Source: Planctomycetaceae bacterium
GTDB lineage: Bacteria > Planctomycetota > Planctomycetia > Planctomycetales > Planctomycetaceae
NCBI GenBank assembly: GCA_020426125.1
Contig: JAGQQQ010000007.1
Span: forward strand, 1 to 14,323
Direction: 5' to 3'
Length of the DNA stretch: 14,323 nt
Below are positions 13,876-14,323 of the stretch, in pieces (position 1 is the stretch's first letter; each line of letters begins with the position of its first letter). Under the pieces are notes generated by a model that made no database searches, was not told the origin of the DNA, and was given only the letters and a program-made list of their open reading frames with translations. Both the position numbers and the translations under genes were made by a program.

Positions 13876-14323
13876 GGCAAGAGTTCCGAGATGGCGAGCT
13901 CAACGGACTGATCATCAATATTAAGCGACAGGAAACTCTTGCGAGGAACGATGAAGTCTTCCAGAAAAGTTCCCGCCGAGGGATCAGGTGTTCGATAGAC
14001 TTCGACATGCTCCTCGTTCAGATTGACGATCCAGTATTCGGGAATCCCGGCGCGAGCGTAGACCTGCAGTTTGGTCGTGCGATCGTATTTCAGCGAACTG
14101 TCTGAGACTTCGATGCAGAGTAAAACGTCCTCCTGGCACGGGTGATGGGTCATATAATCCGAGAGCGATCCCCGAACAATTGACACATCTGGCTCAGGCT
14201 CGCTTTCGGAGAGCGTCACGGGTTGTTGAACACGTATGGCAACTTCCTCGTCGACCAGCACTTTCAACAACTGTTGTTGAATCACACCAATCGTTGTGGC
14301 ATGTCTCGGTCCGACGGTCATGA
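13869..14323 (-). CDS. Uma2 family (DUF820) putative endonuclease, copy 2 (5' end beyond window)
   Basis: At least 150 residues are visible, and the frame runs off the right edge. The first visible Met aligns with Met59 of copy 1. The two bases beyond it (TC on the coding strand) fit the Ile codon found at that place in copy 1, so the true start is probably about 57 codons further right. The catalytic segment is intact: EPDVSIV with the active-site Asp, CIEVSDSS with Glu, then KYDRTTKLQVYARAGIPEYW with Lys. It ends ELLPC with TAA at 13871-13869, inside the start of copy 1. The early part and the tail differ more from copy 1 than the core does, as expected of duplicates drifting outside the active site. 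It is transcribed before copy 1 and probably forms an operon with it. Confidence 0.88.
   Translation of the reverse strand, partial: MTVGPRHATTIGVIQQQLLKVLVDEEVAIRVQQPVTLSESEPEPDVSIVRGSLSDYMTHHPCQEDVLLCIEVSDSSLKYDRTTKLQVYARAGIPEYWIVNLNEEHVEVYRTPDPSAGTFLEDFIVPRKSFLSLNIDDQSVELAISELLPC

Noticed and set aside
1..14323. CRISPR array, insertion sequence, prophage or tRNA
   Set aside because: No regularly spaced repeats, transposase or integrase motifs, terminal repeats or cloverleaf were found. The Uma2 duplication and the heptamer tract are the only notable repeats.

Overview
The window looks like chromosomal DNA of a planctomycete, probably of the Planctomycetaceae lineage. The evidence is the gene content. 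It has a DUF1549/DUF1553 protein next to a Tat-exported DUF1501 protein, formylglycine sulfatases with signal peptides, and a Hanks-type kinase with HEAT repeats between two membrane spans. It also has an excisionase-like HTH protein with a receiver-like tail, a lipoprotein with a putative Ig-like domain and a long coiled coil, and tandem Uma2 genes. Genes are loosely packed, strands switch often, and most starts lack a clear Shine-Dalgarno sequence. I cannot name a genus from the sequence alone. No rRNA, tRNA, CRISPR array, transposase or phage gene was seen.

Layout. At 1-140 (-) lies the first 46 codons of a secreted sulfatase cut by the left edge. A 384-base divergent gap follows, then fxsA (525-992, +). 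A coiled-coil lipoprotein gene (1034-3067, -) converges on fxsA. A 216-base divergent region holding promoter-like boxes for both directions separates it from a complete sulfatase (3284-5053, +), which is followed 65 bases later by a HisN-like phosphatase (5119-5934, +). Then comes a block of four minus-strand genes. In transcription order these are DUF1549/DUF1553 (11553-9928), DUF1501 (9758-8433), a membrane Ser/Thr kinase (8183-6750) and an HTH/pseudo-receiver protein (6517-5945). Upstream of that block is a 331-base divergent region with two strong hairpins and a perfect TATAAT box. It leads on the other side to a polytopic membrane protein (11885-13180, +). The right edge holds two Uma2 paralogues on the minus strand (13225-13875 and 13869-edge), overlapping by 7 bases.

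How the genes may work together. Sulfatases and DUF1501/DUF1549 proteins are exported products typical of planctomycetes, which often degrade sulfated polysaccharides. The kinase and the HTH protein are plausible signalling and regulatory partners by proximity only. The Uma2 pair looks like a recent local duplication. Nothing in the window amounts to a clearly new defence or biosynthetic system. The most interesting items are the symmetric divergent promoter element at 11770-11822, the HTH protein whose receiver-like domain lacks its phospho-acceptor, the kinase with a HEAT-repeat loop between two membrane spans, the possible pairing over the HTH ribosome-binding site, and the duplicated Uma2 genes.
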